DNA from: Rufibacter latericius
Lineage (GTDB): Bacteria > Bacteroidota > Bacteroidia > Cytophagales > Hymenobacteraceae
DNA length: 64,000 bases
Reading direction: 5' to 3'
NCBI RefSeq assembly: GCF_003721515.1
Contig: NZ_RJJD01000015.1
Location: forward strand, 348,258-412,257
Within the stretch, counting starts at the first letter, position 1; every line of letters begins with the position of its first letter. Under the pieces are notes generated by a model, which saw nothing but the letters and a program-made list of their open reading frames with translations, did not search any database and had not been told where the DNA came from. Positions 25,548 through 33,239 of the stretch are shown here, piece after piece. A program made the translations under genes and the position numbers.

Positions 25548-25952
25548 ATGCTTCCGGATTTAACCTCAGAACTCACGTTTCAGACCTCGCGCAGCAGTGG
25601 CCCCGGCGGGCAGAACGTCAACAAAGTAGCCAGCAGAGTAGAAGTGTGGTTTTCCATTGAGAACTCCGCTTTGCTCACGCAGGAACAGAAAGACTTATTG
25701 CTGGAGAAACTTGCCCCTCGCCTGAACAAAGAAGGATTTCTGCACCTGGCCAGCCAAGAAGACCGTAGCCAACTGGCCAACAAAGAACTGGTGGTGCAGA
25801 AATTGTACGAGGTGCTGGAACAAGCCTTGCACCGCCCCAAACCCCGCAAGAAGACCCGTCCCTCCAAAGCGGCAGTTCAAAAACGTTTGTTGTCCAAACA
25901 AAAGCAAGGGCAGAAGAAGGCGAATCGTCGGTTTGGAGGGGCAGCGGAGTGA
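25548..25952 (+). CDS. arfB: ArfB peptidyl-tRNA hydrolase (ribosome rescue)
   Basis: 134 residues. The RF-1-like domain carries the catalytic loop SSGPGGQNVNKVASRVEV with GGQ at residues 20-22, and the basic C-terminal tail (KPRKKTRPSKAAVQKRLLSK) that enters the empty mRNA channel. ArfB hydrolyses peptidyl-tRNA on ribosomes stalled without a stop codon. It stands alone here. Confidence 0.95.
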   Translation: MLPDLTSELTFQTSRSSGPGGQNVNKVASRVEVWFSIENSALLTQEQKDLLLEKLAPRLNKEGFLHLASQEDRSQLANKELVVQKLYEVLEQALHRPKPRKKTRPSKAAVQKRLLSKQKQGQKKANRRFGGAAE

Positions 25953-25954
25953 TT

Positions 25955-25991
25955 TGTTTTAGGGAGTTCTTTTTAAAAAACAGTGGTAAAA
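25955..25991. repeat. dispersed palindrome
   Basis: GTTTTAGGGAGTTCTTTTT followed by AAAAAACAGTGGTAAAA, just past the arfB stop. Confidence 0.6.
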
Positions 25992-26022
25992 TGGCTGAGG
26001 GCTTCAATAGGTTTTTCCCGCC

Positions 26023-26046
26023 GTTCTTGGTGTTCTCACCAACAAC
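26023..26046. repeat. hairpin related to that at 4221-4244
   Basis: GTTCTTGGTG-TTCT-CACCAACAAC, one mismatch in the stem, with flanking CCG and ATTGCC shared with the 4.2-kb copy. Confidence 0.7.
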
Positions 26047-26135
26047 CGTGATTGCCTTCTTTTCGGCTTGTAGCTTCCTAAATGCATGTCCCCCTTTGAA
26101 GGGGGTAGGGGGATGATTCATGTCCCGGAAACCAT

Positions 26136-26201
26136 GGTTCAAGTTTTCAACTTGAACCTACCATGAACTGAAGTTTGCAACTTCAGTGAGGCGACAGCCT
26201 C
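26136..26201. repeat. three tandem REP-like hairpins
   Basis: GGTTCAAGTT-TTC-AACTTGAACC (26136-26158), ACTGAAGTT-TGC-AACTTCAGT (26167-26187) and GAGGC-GACA-GCCTC (26188-26201). The first two share the AAGTTT-CAACTT core. Confidence 0.8.
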
Positions 26202-26282
26202 AAAATCACTTTATAGGGCTTTACCTTTCATTGCCTACCTACCAAGCTTCATAGTTGCAGTCGCGCTCTGCCCGCGTTTGTC

Positions 26283-26500
26283 ACTTTTCTCCTTGATGAG
26301 AAAAGTAACCAAAAGAATCAAGAAGAAAAGAAACTCGCTGAAGCTCAGACAGTCTTTTCTTCATAAATGGTACCACCACGCTGCCGTCCTCTGTTTCATA
26401 GCTCACTTGAGCCACTGCCACTTGAACTATTCTTGCGTGTCTCAGGCCGTGCCTCGGCCTCTTGGTAGGCCTTCGTTCCGACCTGACGCAGGTTTAGTGG
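26283..26500 (-). repeat. 218-bp dispersed repeat, copy 1
   Basis: Reverse complement of the repeat at 44141-44357. A 57-base block (26306-26362) differs at one position from 44278-44334. One end is an 8-bp hairpin (26283-26306, loop CCTTGATG as read on the plus strand), the other ACCTG-ACG-CAGGT (26481-26493). A two-base indel relative to copy 2 breaks any shared frame, so it is not coding. Confidence 0.85.
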
Positions 26501-26585
26501 TTCTTAGAGAGGAGTTGCAATGCCTTTATTCGCTGCGCGGAGATGAATCCCCTTTCAGATGGTTGAACAGGTGCTTAAATCCGTC

Positions 26586-27392
26586 TTAGAAACTAAGCTG
26601 GATGCCGTTGGTGAGGCTGTAGAGGTAATTGGGGATGGGGACGATGGGGCGGTTCTCGTAAGTGTGGGAGAAGTTGGTGGTCAGCTGGAAACGGTTGTTG
26701 ATTTTCATGACAATGGACACGTCTCCGCTGAAACGGTGCCGGGCCATACCGGCGGGTCGGTCGTAGCCCACTTGGTAGTAGTGGATGGTACTCAGCTCCA
26801 GAAAGGGATTCAAGGGCAACCGGATGCTGGCGTAGTTAGATAGCTTGGGTATGTACTTGTTGATATAGCGTTCTTCCTCCAGATTATGCCAGCGCTCGTA
26901 CTCATACATGACGCCGGTGCCAAGGTTAAACCGGATGTTTTCCTTCTGCACTACCGCGAACCGAATGCCCGCCCCGGCCAGGGTTCTTAGTTCCAGACCG
27001 CGGTTGTAGTCATACTGAGCCTGCGCCCAGGTTTCATAAGACAAACGGTCTTTCCGGTTGAAGTTCACGCGTCCATGCACGTAGCCGGTTTCTACCTGGG
27101 TTTCGCCTTTCAGACGCACATAGTTATAGGACGCCAGCACCAGGTAAGTATTGCGTTCAGATACGTACCCGATGTTGCCGTTTCCGGTCAATCCCAGGAA
27201 ATGGTCAGTGGCGCCTTCTTTGCCAACGGCTCGGTTGAACAAATTCAGGTTTACGCCCAACTTACCGGTAAAGTAATTAGAGGAGTCTTTTTCTACCCGG
27301 GCTTTCTCTACGTTCAGGATCTGGGCCTGGGCATTGAACCCAATTAAGAATATAACAATGCAAAGGGAAGAAAAGCGGAAAAAAGAAAACAT
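26586..27392 (-). CDS. DUF481 outer-membrane beta-barrel protein
   Basis: 268 residues from the ATG at 27392 (TTG at 27398 is possible), with a signal peptide ending GFNAQAQ. The rest alternates amphipathic strands (GNIGYVSERNTYLVLASYNYVRLKG, RFSGDVSIVMKINNRFQLTTNFS) and ends in Phe (LTNGIQLSF), as expected of a barrel inserted by BamA. The DUF481 family is usual in Gram-negative envelopes; the function is unknown. It is followed by the large repeat cluster. Confidence 0.82.
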   Translation of the reverse strand: MFSFFRFSSLCIVIFLIGFNAQAQILNVEKARVEKDSSNYFTGKLGVNLNLFNRAVGKEGATDHFLGLTGNGNIGYVSERNTYLVLASYNYVRLKGETQVETGYVHGRVNFNRKDRLSYETWAQAQYDYNRGLELRTLAGAGIRFAVVQKENIRFNLGTGVMYEYERWHNLEEERYINKYIPKLSNYASIRLPLNPFLELSTIHYYQVGYDRPAGMARHRFSGDVSIVMKINNRFQLTTNFSHTYENRPIVPIPNYLYSLTNGIQLSF

Positions 27393-27538
27393 AGGCAATC
27401 TATGACACGGCCGGCAAAGGCACTTTGTCCTTTCAAAGTAAAAAGAAGCATGGGAAAACCCGAGGGCGAAGGGCCAACGTTTTTTATCAGTCCCTTACCC
27501 GAAGTTATAGGTTTTTAGGGGGAAGCTCCAACGTTTTT

Positions 27539-27564
27539 CTGTTTTAGTGCCTTTTTCACCAAAA
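27539..27564. repeat. dispersed palindrome, left half
   Basis: CTGTTTTAGTGCCTTTTTCA followed by CCAAAA. Confidence 0.5.
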
Positions 27565-27670
27565 TGGACGGTATTCAACCTCCTATTATCATAGGTTTTC
27601 CATTCTGCCAACGGGCATACAAGGGCGTCTATTGCTTTCACCTAAAAACAGAGAACTCGCGTTTGAAGAC

Positions 27671-27697
27671 CATTTTCTTAAAACCTGCCCCAAAACA
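27671..27697. repeat. dispersed palindrome, right half
   Basis: CATTTTCTTAAAACCTGCCC followed by CAAAACA, 38 bases past the stop of the MBL-rhodanese gene. Confidence 0.5.
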
Positions 27698-27734
27698 CGT
27701 CTTACAGACAAGCAATCACAGGCAAGCTTCTGCT

Positions 27735-29078
27735 TTATTCTTCTTCGGTGAAGTCTTTGATAGATTCGCCTAAGTCATAGATGGGAACATCTTCCACAAC
27801 CTGGGCGATGATGCTGGCCGCGAGGGCAGACCGGTAGCCGCTGGCGCAGTGAACCACAATGGGCTTGTCAGCGGGGATTTCGTCCAGCCGCTCGCGTAGG
27901 TCAGGTAAAGGAATTTGCAGGGCACTGGGGAAGATTGGTTTTTCCTGGGTTTCGCTCTGGTTCCGGACATCCACGATAGTGTAGGCACCTGGGTTAGCCT
28001 TAAAGGCGGCTAAGTCTAGCTGTGGGGTTTGCTGGGTTCCGATGGGGGCAACGGGCAACGCTCCCTCTATCAACGATTCGTAGCCGATGCTGGCGGCACG
28101 GCCAATGAGCTCGCGCAGTTTCTCCTCGTCTTCCCCAATCAGGTAGAACCTCTCGTCTGGGTTTATCACCGATCCCAGCCACGTCTCAAATTTGGGTCCG
28201 TCCTGCAGGTTGATAGCGTAAGGCACATGCCCCTGCTTGAATTGGGTTTGCGGGCGGGTGTCAACAATCAGGCAGCCCTGGTCCAGTTTATGGGTAGGTT
28301 CCAGGATGGGCACCTGTTTCACCGAGGTCAGAAACTTGGGAGCTCCTTTCAGATTCAGGTGCACATCGTATCCGAAGTACCTCGGGATGAACGGCTGGTC
28401 AGTGGTGATGTACGCCACAAACTCGTCTTCGGTCATTGGCTGGAGAGCGGGGTTCGTGCGTTTTTCCTCGCCAATGGTGCTGGACTTGGCATCGCTCAGG
28501 GACTTGCCGCAGAGACTTCCGGCGCCGTGGGCCGGGTACACCAGCACATGAACAGGGAGTTGCATCAATTTCTCGCGGGTGGAGCGGTATAGTTGGCGGG
28601 CCAGTTCCTCGCGGGCGGCGGTTTCGTTTCCGACGTTCTCACGCAGGTCTGGCCGCCCCACGTCTCCGATGAAGAGGGTGTCGCCGGTAAAGACGGCGTG
28701 GTCTTTGCCGTTCTCGTCTAACAGCAGAACCGAGATACTGTCTGGGGAGTGGCCTGGGGTGTTAAGGGCCTTCAGAGTTACGTTGCCTACTCTCAGGTCT
28801 TGCCCTTCGTCAAAAGTATGATGCGGGTATTTTGCCTTGGCGTATTTACTTGTGTAGACATGGGCCTGGCGGGTATCAGATAGTTCCAGGTGGCTACTTA
28901 CAAAATCGGCGTGGGGGTGAGTTTCAATGATGGCCTTGATTTTGGCATCATGGATCATGGCGTACTCTTCGTAAGGCCGGGGATCGCGTGCCGGGTCAAT
29001 CACCGCAATCTCAAAATCATCCATCACGATGTATGAGAAATGGGCGAGGCCTTTGTCTTCAAATTGCTCTATCTTCAT
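27735..29078 (-). CDS. MBL-fold hydrolase with two rhodanese domains
   Basis: 447 residues. The N-terminal metallo-beta-lactamase domain has THPHADFVSSHLEL (His54, His56, Asp58, His63) and later PAHGAGSLCG and TGDTLFIGDVGRPDL, matching bacterial persulfide dioxygenase-like proteins. Two rhodanese domains follow: the first (about 265-340) lacks the catalytic Cys, and the second has an intact loop VVHCASGYRS (about 415). The protein probably handles sulfane sulfur, oxidising persulfides and moving sulfur between the domains. No sulfur-pathway neighbours are seen. Confidence 0.9.
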   Translation of the reverse strand: MKIEQFEDKGLAHFSYIVMDDFEIAVIDPARDPRPYEEYAMIHDAKIKAIIETHPHADFVSSHLELSDTRQAHVYTSKYAKAKYPHHTFDEGQDLRVGNVTLKALNTPGHSPDSISVLLLDENGKDHAVFTGDTLFIGDVGRPDLRENVGNETAAREELARQLYRSTREKLMQLPVHVLVYPAHGAGSLCGKSLSDAKSSTIGEEKRTNPALQPMTEDEFVAYITTDQPFIPRYFGYDVHLNLKGAPKFLTSVKQVPILEPTHKLDQGCLIVDTRPQTQFKQGHVPYAINLQDGPKFETWLGSVINPDERFYLIGEDEEKLRELIGRAASIGYESLIEGALPVAPIGTQQTPQLDLAAFKANPGAYTIVDVRNQSETQEKPIFPSALQIPLPDLRERLDEIPADKPIVVHCASGYRSALAASIIAQVVEDVPIYDLGESIKDFTEEE

Positions 29079-29121
29079 ATCCCTAGCAGGTACGTATGCG
29101 GGGGCTACATCGTTGGAAGCC

Positions 29122-29147
29122 GATTTTCTGAAAACAACCCTAAAACC
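29122..29147. repeat. dispersed palindrome, core and right half
   Basis: GATTTTCTGAAAACAACCCT followed by AAAAC, in the divergent gap before the cyanophycinase-like gene. Confidence 0.6.
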
Positions 29148-29284
29148 GCCGCCAGATTAATCCAATTTGGCAGATACGCTTGATTCCTTTCCATTTCTGC
29201 GTTATTTTGACATCCTTGTGCAGGGCTATCCGTTGATTATTCTACTGGTTTTGCCCAGTTCTCTAACTTTTCATACTCCAACTT

Positions 29285-30112
29285 ATGCAGATACCCAAAG
29301 GAACCCTGATAGCCCTAGGCGGCGGCGATGACGATGGCCTGATCAGCCTGGTTCGTTCTGAGCTTTGCAGCATTGACTCGCACATTGAGGTGATCACCAC
29401 GGCCACCCTGGAGCCTATGGAGTCTGGCCAGGCCTACAAAGAGGCGTTTGAAGAACTGGGCTGCAGCAGCGTTAAGTTCATGCACATAGACGAAGACAAC
29501 GAAGCAGACAAGCCGGAGTATCTTTCGCGCATCGGCAGGGCCGAAGTCATCTTTTTTACCGGCGGAAATCAGTTGCGGCTGAAAGAATTTCTGGCCGGCA
29601 CGCAACTGCACCAGCTTATGCAGCGCCGCTACAAGGAAGAGGAAATCACCATTGCGGGTACCAGTGCCGGGGCGGCCGCCATGTCTGACCGAATGATCTA
29701 CGAAGGCTACGGCTACCACTCGCTGCAGAAAGGCGAGGTAAAAACCACCACCGGTTTGTCATTCATCCAGAACGTTTTCATTGACACCCACTTCACCGAA
29801 CGAGGCCGTTTTGGGCGTCTGGCGCATGCCGTCACCAAACGACCCGAGTTTGTTGGCGTTGGCCTGGGCGAGGAAACCGGCATCATCATCAGGGGCGGGA
29901 ACCACATTGAAGTGTTCGGGGCCGGGGTAGTCACCATCATGGACGGCTCCCATGTGCGCTACTCTAACCTGGAGGAGGTGGACGAAGGAGACCCTATTGC
30001 CATTGAGAACCTCACCATGCACCTGTTGGTGGAAGGCCATGAGTACTGCCTCACTGACCGCTACTTCCGGAAGCTTTCGCAGCAAAAACGCAAAACCTCC
30101 AGCAAAACATAG
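29285..30112 (+). CDS. cyanophycinase-like S51 serine peptidase
   Basis: 275 residues of the S51 fold: GTLIALGGGDDDG at the N-terminus, FFTGGNQLRL near 91-99, and the nucleophile elbow AGTSAGAAAMS with Ser127. Cyanophycinases cut the multi-L-arginyl-poly-L-aspartate backbone to beta-Asp-Arg dipeptides. No cyanophycin synthetase or isoaspartyl dipeptidase is in the window, so the true substrate may be another beta-aspartyl or isoaspartyl peptide. It ends at a strong bidirectional terminator. Confidence 0.9.
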   Translation: MQIPKGTLIALGGGDDDGLISLVRSELCSIDSHIEVITTATLEPMESGQAYKEAFEELGCSSVKFMHIDEDNEADKPEYLSRIGRAEVIFFTGGNQLRLKEFLAGTQLHQLMQRRYKEEEITIAGTSAGAAAMSDRMIYEGYGYHSLQKGEVKTTTGLSFIQNVFIDTHFTERGRFGRLAHAVTKRPEFVGVGLGEETGIIIRGGNHIEVFGAGVVTIMDGSHVRYSNLEEVDEGDPIAIENLTMHLLVEGHEYCLTDRYFRKLSQQKRKTSSKT

Positions 30113-30136
30113 GAGCTGCTGGGAGGCTATAACCAA

Positions 30137-30182
30137 AACCAAAGAGCCCGGAACCTGTGCAGAGGTTCCGGGCTCTTTGGTT
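30137..30182. terminator. bidirectional terminator
   Basis: A 20-bp perfect stem (30137-30156 with 30163-30182) with a six-base loop, between the convergent cyanophycinase-like and T9SS genes. Confidence 0.9.
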
Positions 30183-30196
30183 GAGAGCTGGGCTTC

Positions 30197-31387
30197 TTAG
30201 TTCTTCACTACCCGGCGGGAGATCTCCTTGTTGTTGTCGGTTTTGATGTGCAGGATATACATGCCCCTGGAAAGATGCTCTGTAGGAATCACGTGCGCGC
30301 CGCTGGTCAAAGACCGCTGCGGAATAGCGGCCCCATACACTTTCTTGCCTTGCAGGTTAAACAGTTCTACCTGCGCATCTTTAAACTCTACGCTGTTCAG
30401 GGCCACTTTCAGGTTATTGGTGGTAGGGTTAGGGAATACCGCCAGAGAAGATTCAGGCAGCTGCTCAGCAGACCCAGTGATCACAAAAGTCTGGAAGTCG
30501 CTCATTACTTCTCTGATGGCATTTTCCAGCTCTTCGTCCTCGGTCTCCCTGATTTTGATGATCCGCTCAGTCAAGACATTGCTGCTGTTGTAGGTGAGCA
30601 CGTACTGAGATTCGGTTTCAAAGGCCCAGGCATTGTTCTCCCACTCCTGGGTCAAAAGGCCCGTCAGGTTCATCTTGTCATCATAGGTGATGATTTCCCG
30701 CTCTCTGTTCACCCAGGTTGTCCCAGAAGCGTCTTCGGTGGTAAGGGTTAGGGTACGAGTGGTAGAATTATAGGAGCTGTTGTTTCTTTCACTGTTAGTC
30801 CAGGTATTGGTGGCGGCATCGTAGGTTTGGGTTTCGTACATGATGTACCCGGCAGGGTTGGTTGCCTCTGAGGTCCACATGAAGTTGGTGTCCCGCTCAT
30901 CGTCTTTCCAGGTATTGGTGGTTGCATCCCACTCCTGGTACACAATGGTAGTGGGCCTGGTTTCATTTCCGGTATAGGTATAAATGTATTTATCTGAGTT
31001 GACGAGCGGGGTTGTGCTGGTGCTGCTCTGCATGGTAATGGTAGACTGGCGCCCTTGGGCATCATACGTGTAGGTAGACTTGGAATCGGTTTTCCAAGTG
31101 CTGGTGAGCATGTCCCAGCTTTGGTTTTCGCTCTCCTTCAGGATGAAGTTCTCATAGGTGTTCAAGGCCCGAGACATGTTAATCGCGTCGGTGGCTTGTA
31201 TGCTCTCCGTTTCCTGGCCTCGGGTGTTGTAGGTGTTGGTGTACGTAAACGCCGCTACCCAAGCCGGCGGCGATGCTTCTCCATCCCAGTAGTAAACCTG
31301 GGTTTTGCGGGGCAAGGTGAGGGTGGTTTGTGCAAAAGCACTTGCGCAAAGGGCGCATAGCAACACTATAAGGTAAAGAGTTTTCAT
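30197..31387 (-). CDS. T9SS cargo protein with YD-like repeats (paralog 1)
   Basis: 396 residues: signal peptide ending ASAFAQ, a beta-rich body with repeating YTYDAQGRQSTIT-like and QEWDATTNTWKDDER-like units of about 30-40 residues, and a type A sorting domain (SLAVFPNPTTNNLKVALNS to SRRVVKN). The C-terminal domain directs export through the type IX system and covalent or LPS anchoring at the surface. It is about half like the next gene in layout, and the two are probably tandem duplicates. The body function is unknown. Confidence 0.85.
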   Translation of the reverse strand: MKTLYLIVLLCALCASAFAQTTLTLPRKTQVYYWDGEASPPAWVAAFTYTNTYNTRGQETESIQATDAINMSRALNTYENFILKESENQSWDMLTSTWKTDSKSTYTYDAQGRQSTITMQSSTSTTPLVNSDKYIYTYTGNETRPTTIVYQEWDATTNTWKDDERDTNFMWTSEATNPAGYIMYETQTYDAATNTWTNSERNNSSYNSTTRTLTLTTEDASGTTWVNREREIITYDDKMNLTGLLTQEWENNAWAFETESQYVLTYNSSNVLTERIIKIRETEDEELENAIREVMSDFQTFVITGSAEQLPESSLAVFPNPTTNNLKVALNSVEFKDAQVELFNLQGKKVYGAAIPQRSLTSGAHVIPTEHLSRGMYILHIKTDNNKEISRRVVKN

Positions 31388-31766
31388 GGGGCTTTTGGTT
31401 TAGTTATTTCACAATGAATAAGGTACAACCCGGGTTTGATGCCTCTGACCTGCTACTGGTTCTTTCCCTTAAGCCTGCTTTCCTTGCCCTTCTTCCCCCT
31501 GCTTTTGCAAAGACCCTATCGGTCAAACTGTTATGATTTGACAACCCTTTTCCGCTTTACCCCTATGGCCTGAAAACTTTTTTTACATTCCTTGGCTAAC
31601 GGCATCGGCAGAACCCTTCTTTGCTGGTTCCTTTCATGGCTTCGTTTGTTTAGGTTCCTCCCATAGAAAAGCGTCCTGATTCGGGGCCGTTTTCTTAAAA
31701 ACGGCCCCGAATCAGGACGCTTGGTACTACTGCCTGGATAATTTCCCCTTCTAAGATTCAGTTACT
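31388..31766. other. spacer between the T9SS paralogs
   Basis: 379 bases: a pyrimidine-rich stretch (about 31440-31510), then the strong hairpin at 31669-31722. It presumably holds the promoter of the downstream paralog. Confidence 0.6.
31669..31722 (-). terminator. perfect hairpin built on the dispersed-palindrome core
   Basis: Arms of 25 bases (31669-31693 and 31698-31722) pair without mismatch around a CTTA loop. The innermost part GGCCGTTTTC/TAAAAACGGCC is the core of the dispersed palindrome; the outer arms are unique. It follows the stop codon of the upstream T9SS gene. Confidence 0.85.
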
Positions 31767-32957
31767 TTAGTTCTTAACCACCCTGCGGGAAATCTCTTTG
31801 TGGTTGTCTGTGATGATGCGCAGGATATACATGCCTGCACTCAGATGGTGTAAGGGAATCATCTGTTTTCCACTATTGATGGAGGCTGAAGTGGTGGTGG
31901 CATCATACACTTTCCTCCCTTGCAGGTCCAGGACCAGCACTTGGGCTTTCTGAAAGCCAGCATCTGTTAACGTGATCTTCAGGTCCCCTGAGGTGGGATT
32001 TGGAAAGATTGACAGCGAAGACTCCGGCAGTTGCTCCGCGGCTCCAGTGACACTAAACGTCTGAAAGTCTGAGTACACCTCCTTGTAAGCGTTCTCCAGT
32101 TCTCCGCTATTGGTTCTTCTTACTGTGGTGGTTTTCTCCGTTAGGGCATATTCAGCATTGAACGTGAGGGCATACTGCATCTCTACCCTGAATTCCCAAA
32201 CATTGCTAACCCATTCCCGAGCCTGCATCCGGATGGGGTTCATTTGAGCATCAAATATGGTAAGGGTCCGGGAACTAGGCACCCAACTATCGCCAGACGG
32301 CAGCTCAATGGTAGAGAATAATGTTTTGGTGGCGGGGTCATAGGAGTTGCTGTGTTTTTCTTTATTTCCCCAGCCATAATCCCAAGGTCCGGGTGCTGTT
32401 TGAATTTCATAGCTGAGCAACTTGAAGGGATTGTTTTGATCTGTAGACCAGACCAGATTGATGTCTCTTTCCACATCCAGCCAGTTCTTGGTATATTCAT
32501 CCCACTCCTGCCGAAGAACCATATAGGGGTTTAGGTCATTTTCGCTATGCTGATAACTAGTCCTGGAGGTATTAACAAAAGAGGAGCGGTCAGGGCCCTT
32601 TCCCTGTTGAGTTATGCTGGTCAGCCTTCCCTGCGCATCATACGCATACGTAGACTTGGAGCCATCCTCCCAGCCGCCAGAACCAGGGAATTGCTCCAAC
32701 GTTTCCAATAACCCAAAATCACCATAGGTGTGGAGAGTCTTGTGTAATTTTAAATCACCTTGAAAAAGTACGCGTTCGGTTTCCTGCCCGCGCGCGTTGT
32801 ACACATGAGAATAACTAAAAGTTTGTATCCAATAGCCTGTTTGTGGGCTTCCATGCCATTCGTAGTAATCTGTCCAGCGAGGTAGCGTGAGGTTCGTTTG
32901 CGCCCATGAACTGAAGGAGAGGGCGCATGAAATTAGGAAAAGGTAAAGAGTTCGCAT
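31767..32957 (-). CDS. T9SS cargo protein with YD-like repeats (paralog 2)
   Basis: 396 residues from the ATG at 32957 (MRTLYLFLISCALSFSSWAQ signal peptide). The body shares motifs with paralog 1: YNARGQETE, KSTYAYDAQGRLTSIT, and VTGAAEQLPESSLSIFPNPT before the sorting domain ending EISRRVVKN. The repeats resemble the YD class seen in RHS proteins but without the toxin or shell parts. It is first in the minus-strand order, upstream of paralog 1, with a terminator between, so each is transcribed on its own. Confidence 0.85.
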   Translation of the reverse strand: MRTLYLFLISCALSFSSWAQTNLTLPRWTDYYEWHGSPQTGYWIQTFSYSHVYNARGQETERVLFQGDLKLHKTLHTYGDFGLLETLEQFPGSGGWEDGSKSTYAYDAQGRLTSITQQGKGPDRSSFVNTSRTSYQHSENDLNPYMVLRQEWDEYTKNWLDVERDINLVWSTDQNNPFKLLSYEIQTAPGPWDYGWGNKEKHSNSYDPATKTLFSTIELPSGDSWVPSSRTLTIFDAQMNPIRMQAREWVSNVWEFRVEMQYALTFNAEYALTEKTTTVRRTNSGELENAYKEVYSDFQTFSVTGAAEQLPESSLSIFPNPTSGDLKITLTDAGFQKAQVLVLDLQGRKVYDATTTSASINSGKQMIPLHHLSAGMYILRIITDNHKEISRRVVKN

Positions 32958-33168
32958 GGCAAGCAAGATTTACTTACACCAAGAATCACAGAGTGCCGGG
33001 GAGGCACCACACGTCTAGCTCCCAAAGGCAACTCTTGCCTACTCAGCCTTTCTGAAAAATCACCTTTGCCGATTCTGCCTTGAACATACTTAAGTTACAA
33101 AAAGCGCTTGGCTATTCATATCGTTCCTTGCATCTAATATCATGACACTTAAAAATCTACCTAAACAA

Positions 33169-33220
33169 AAAGGCACGCTTTGCGGGTGTTTTCCGGAAAA
33201 CAGCCGCAAAGCGTGCCTTT
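33169..33220 (-). terminator. terminator with dispersed-palindrome core
   Basis: Arms of 17 bases (33169-33185 and 33204-33220) pair perfectly and enclose GTGTTTTCCGGAAAACAG (33186-33203), itself the core of the dispersed palindrome. It follows the flavoprotein gene. Confidence 0.85.
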
Positions 33221-33239
33221 GGCACCTACAGGCCTGATG

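Larger units (their letters stand above)
25953..26585. other. gene-free repeat cluster
   Basis: The 633 bases between arfB and the DUF481 gene hold a dispersed palindrome, a GTTCTTGGTG hairpin, a CCCCCTTTGAAGGGGG palindrome near 26091-26106, three tandem hairpins and one copy of the 218-bp repeat. Open frames here follow repeats and are not credited. Confidence 0.75.
27393..27734. other. gene-free spacer
   Basis: 342 bases between the DUF481 and MBL-rhodanese genes. It holds two dispersed palindromes (27539-27564 and 27671-27697) and nothing else I can identify. Confidence 0.6.

Noticed and set aside
26278-26589. 103-codon open frame in the repeat cluster
   Set aside because: It lies in the 218-bp repeat; the other copy has a two-base indel that breaks the frame, so it is not conserved as protein.
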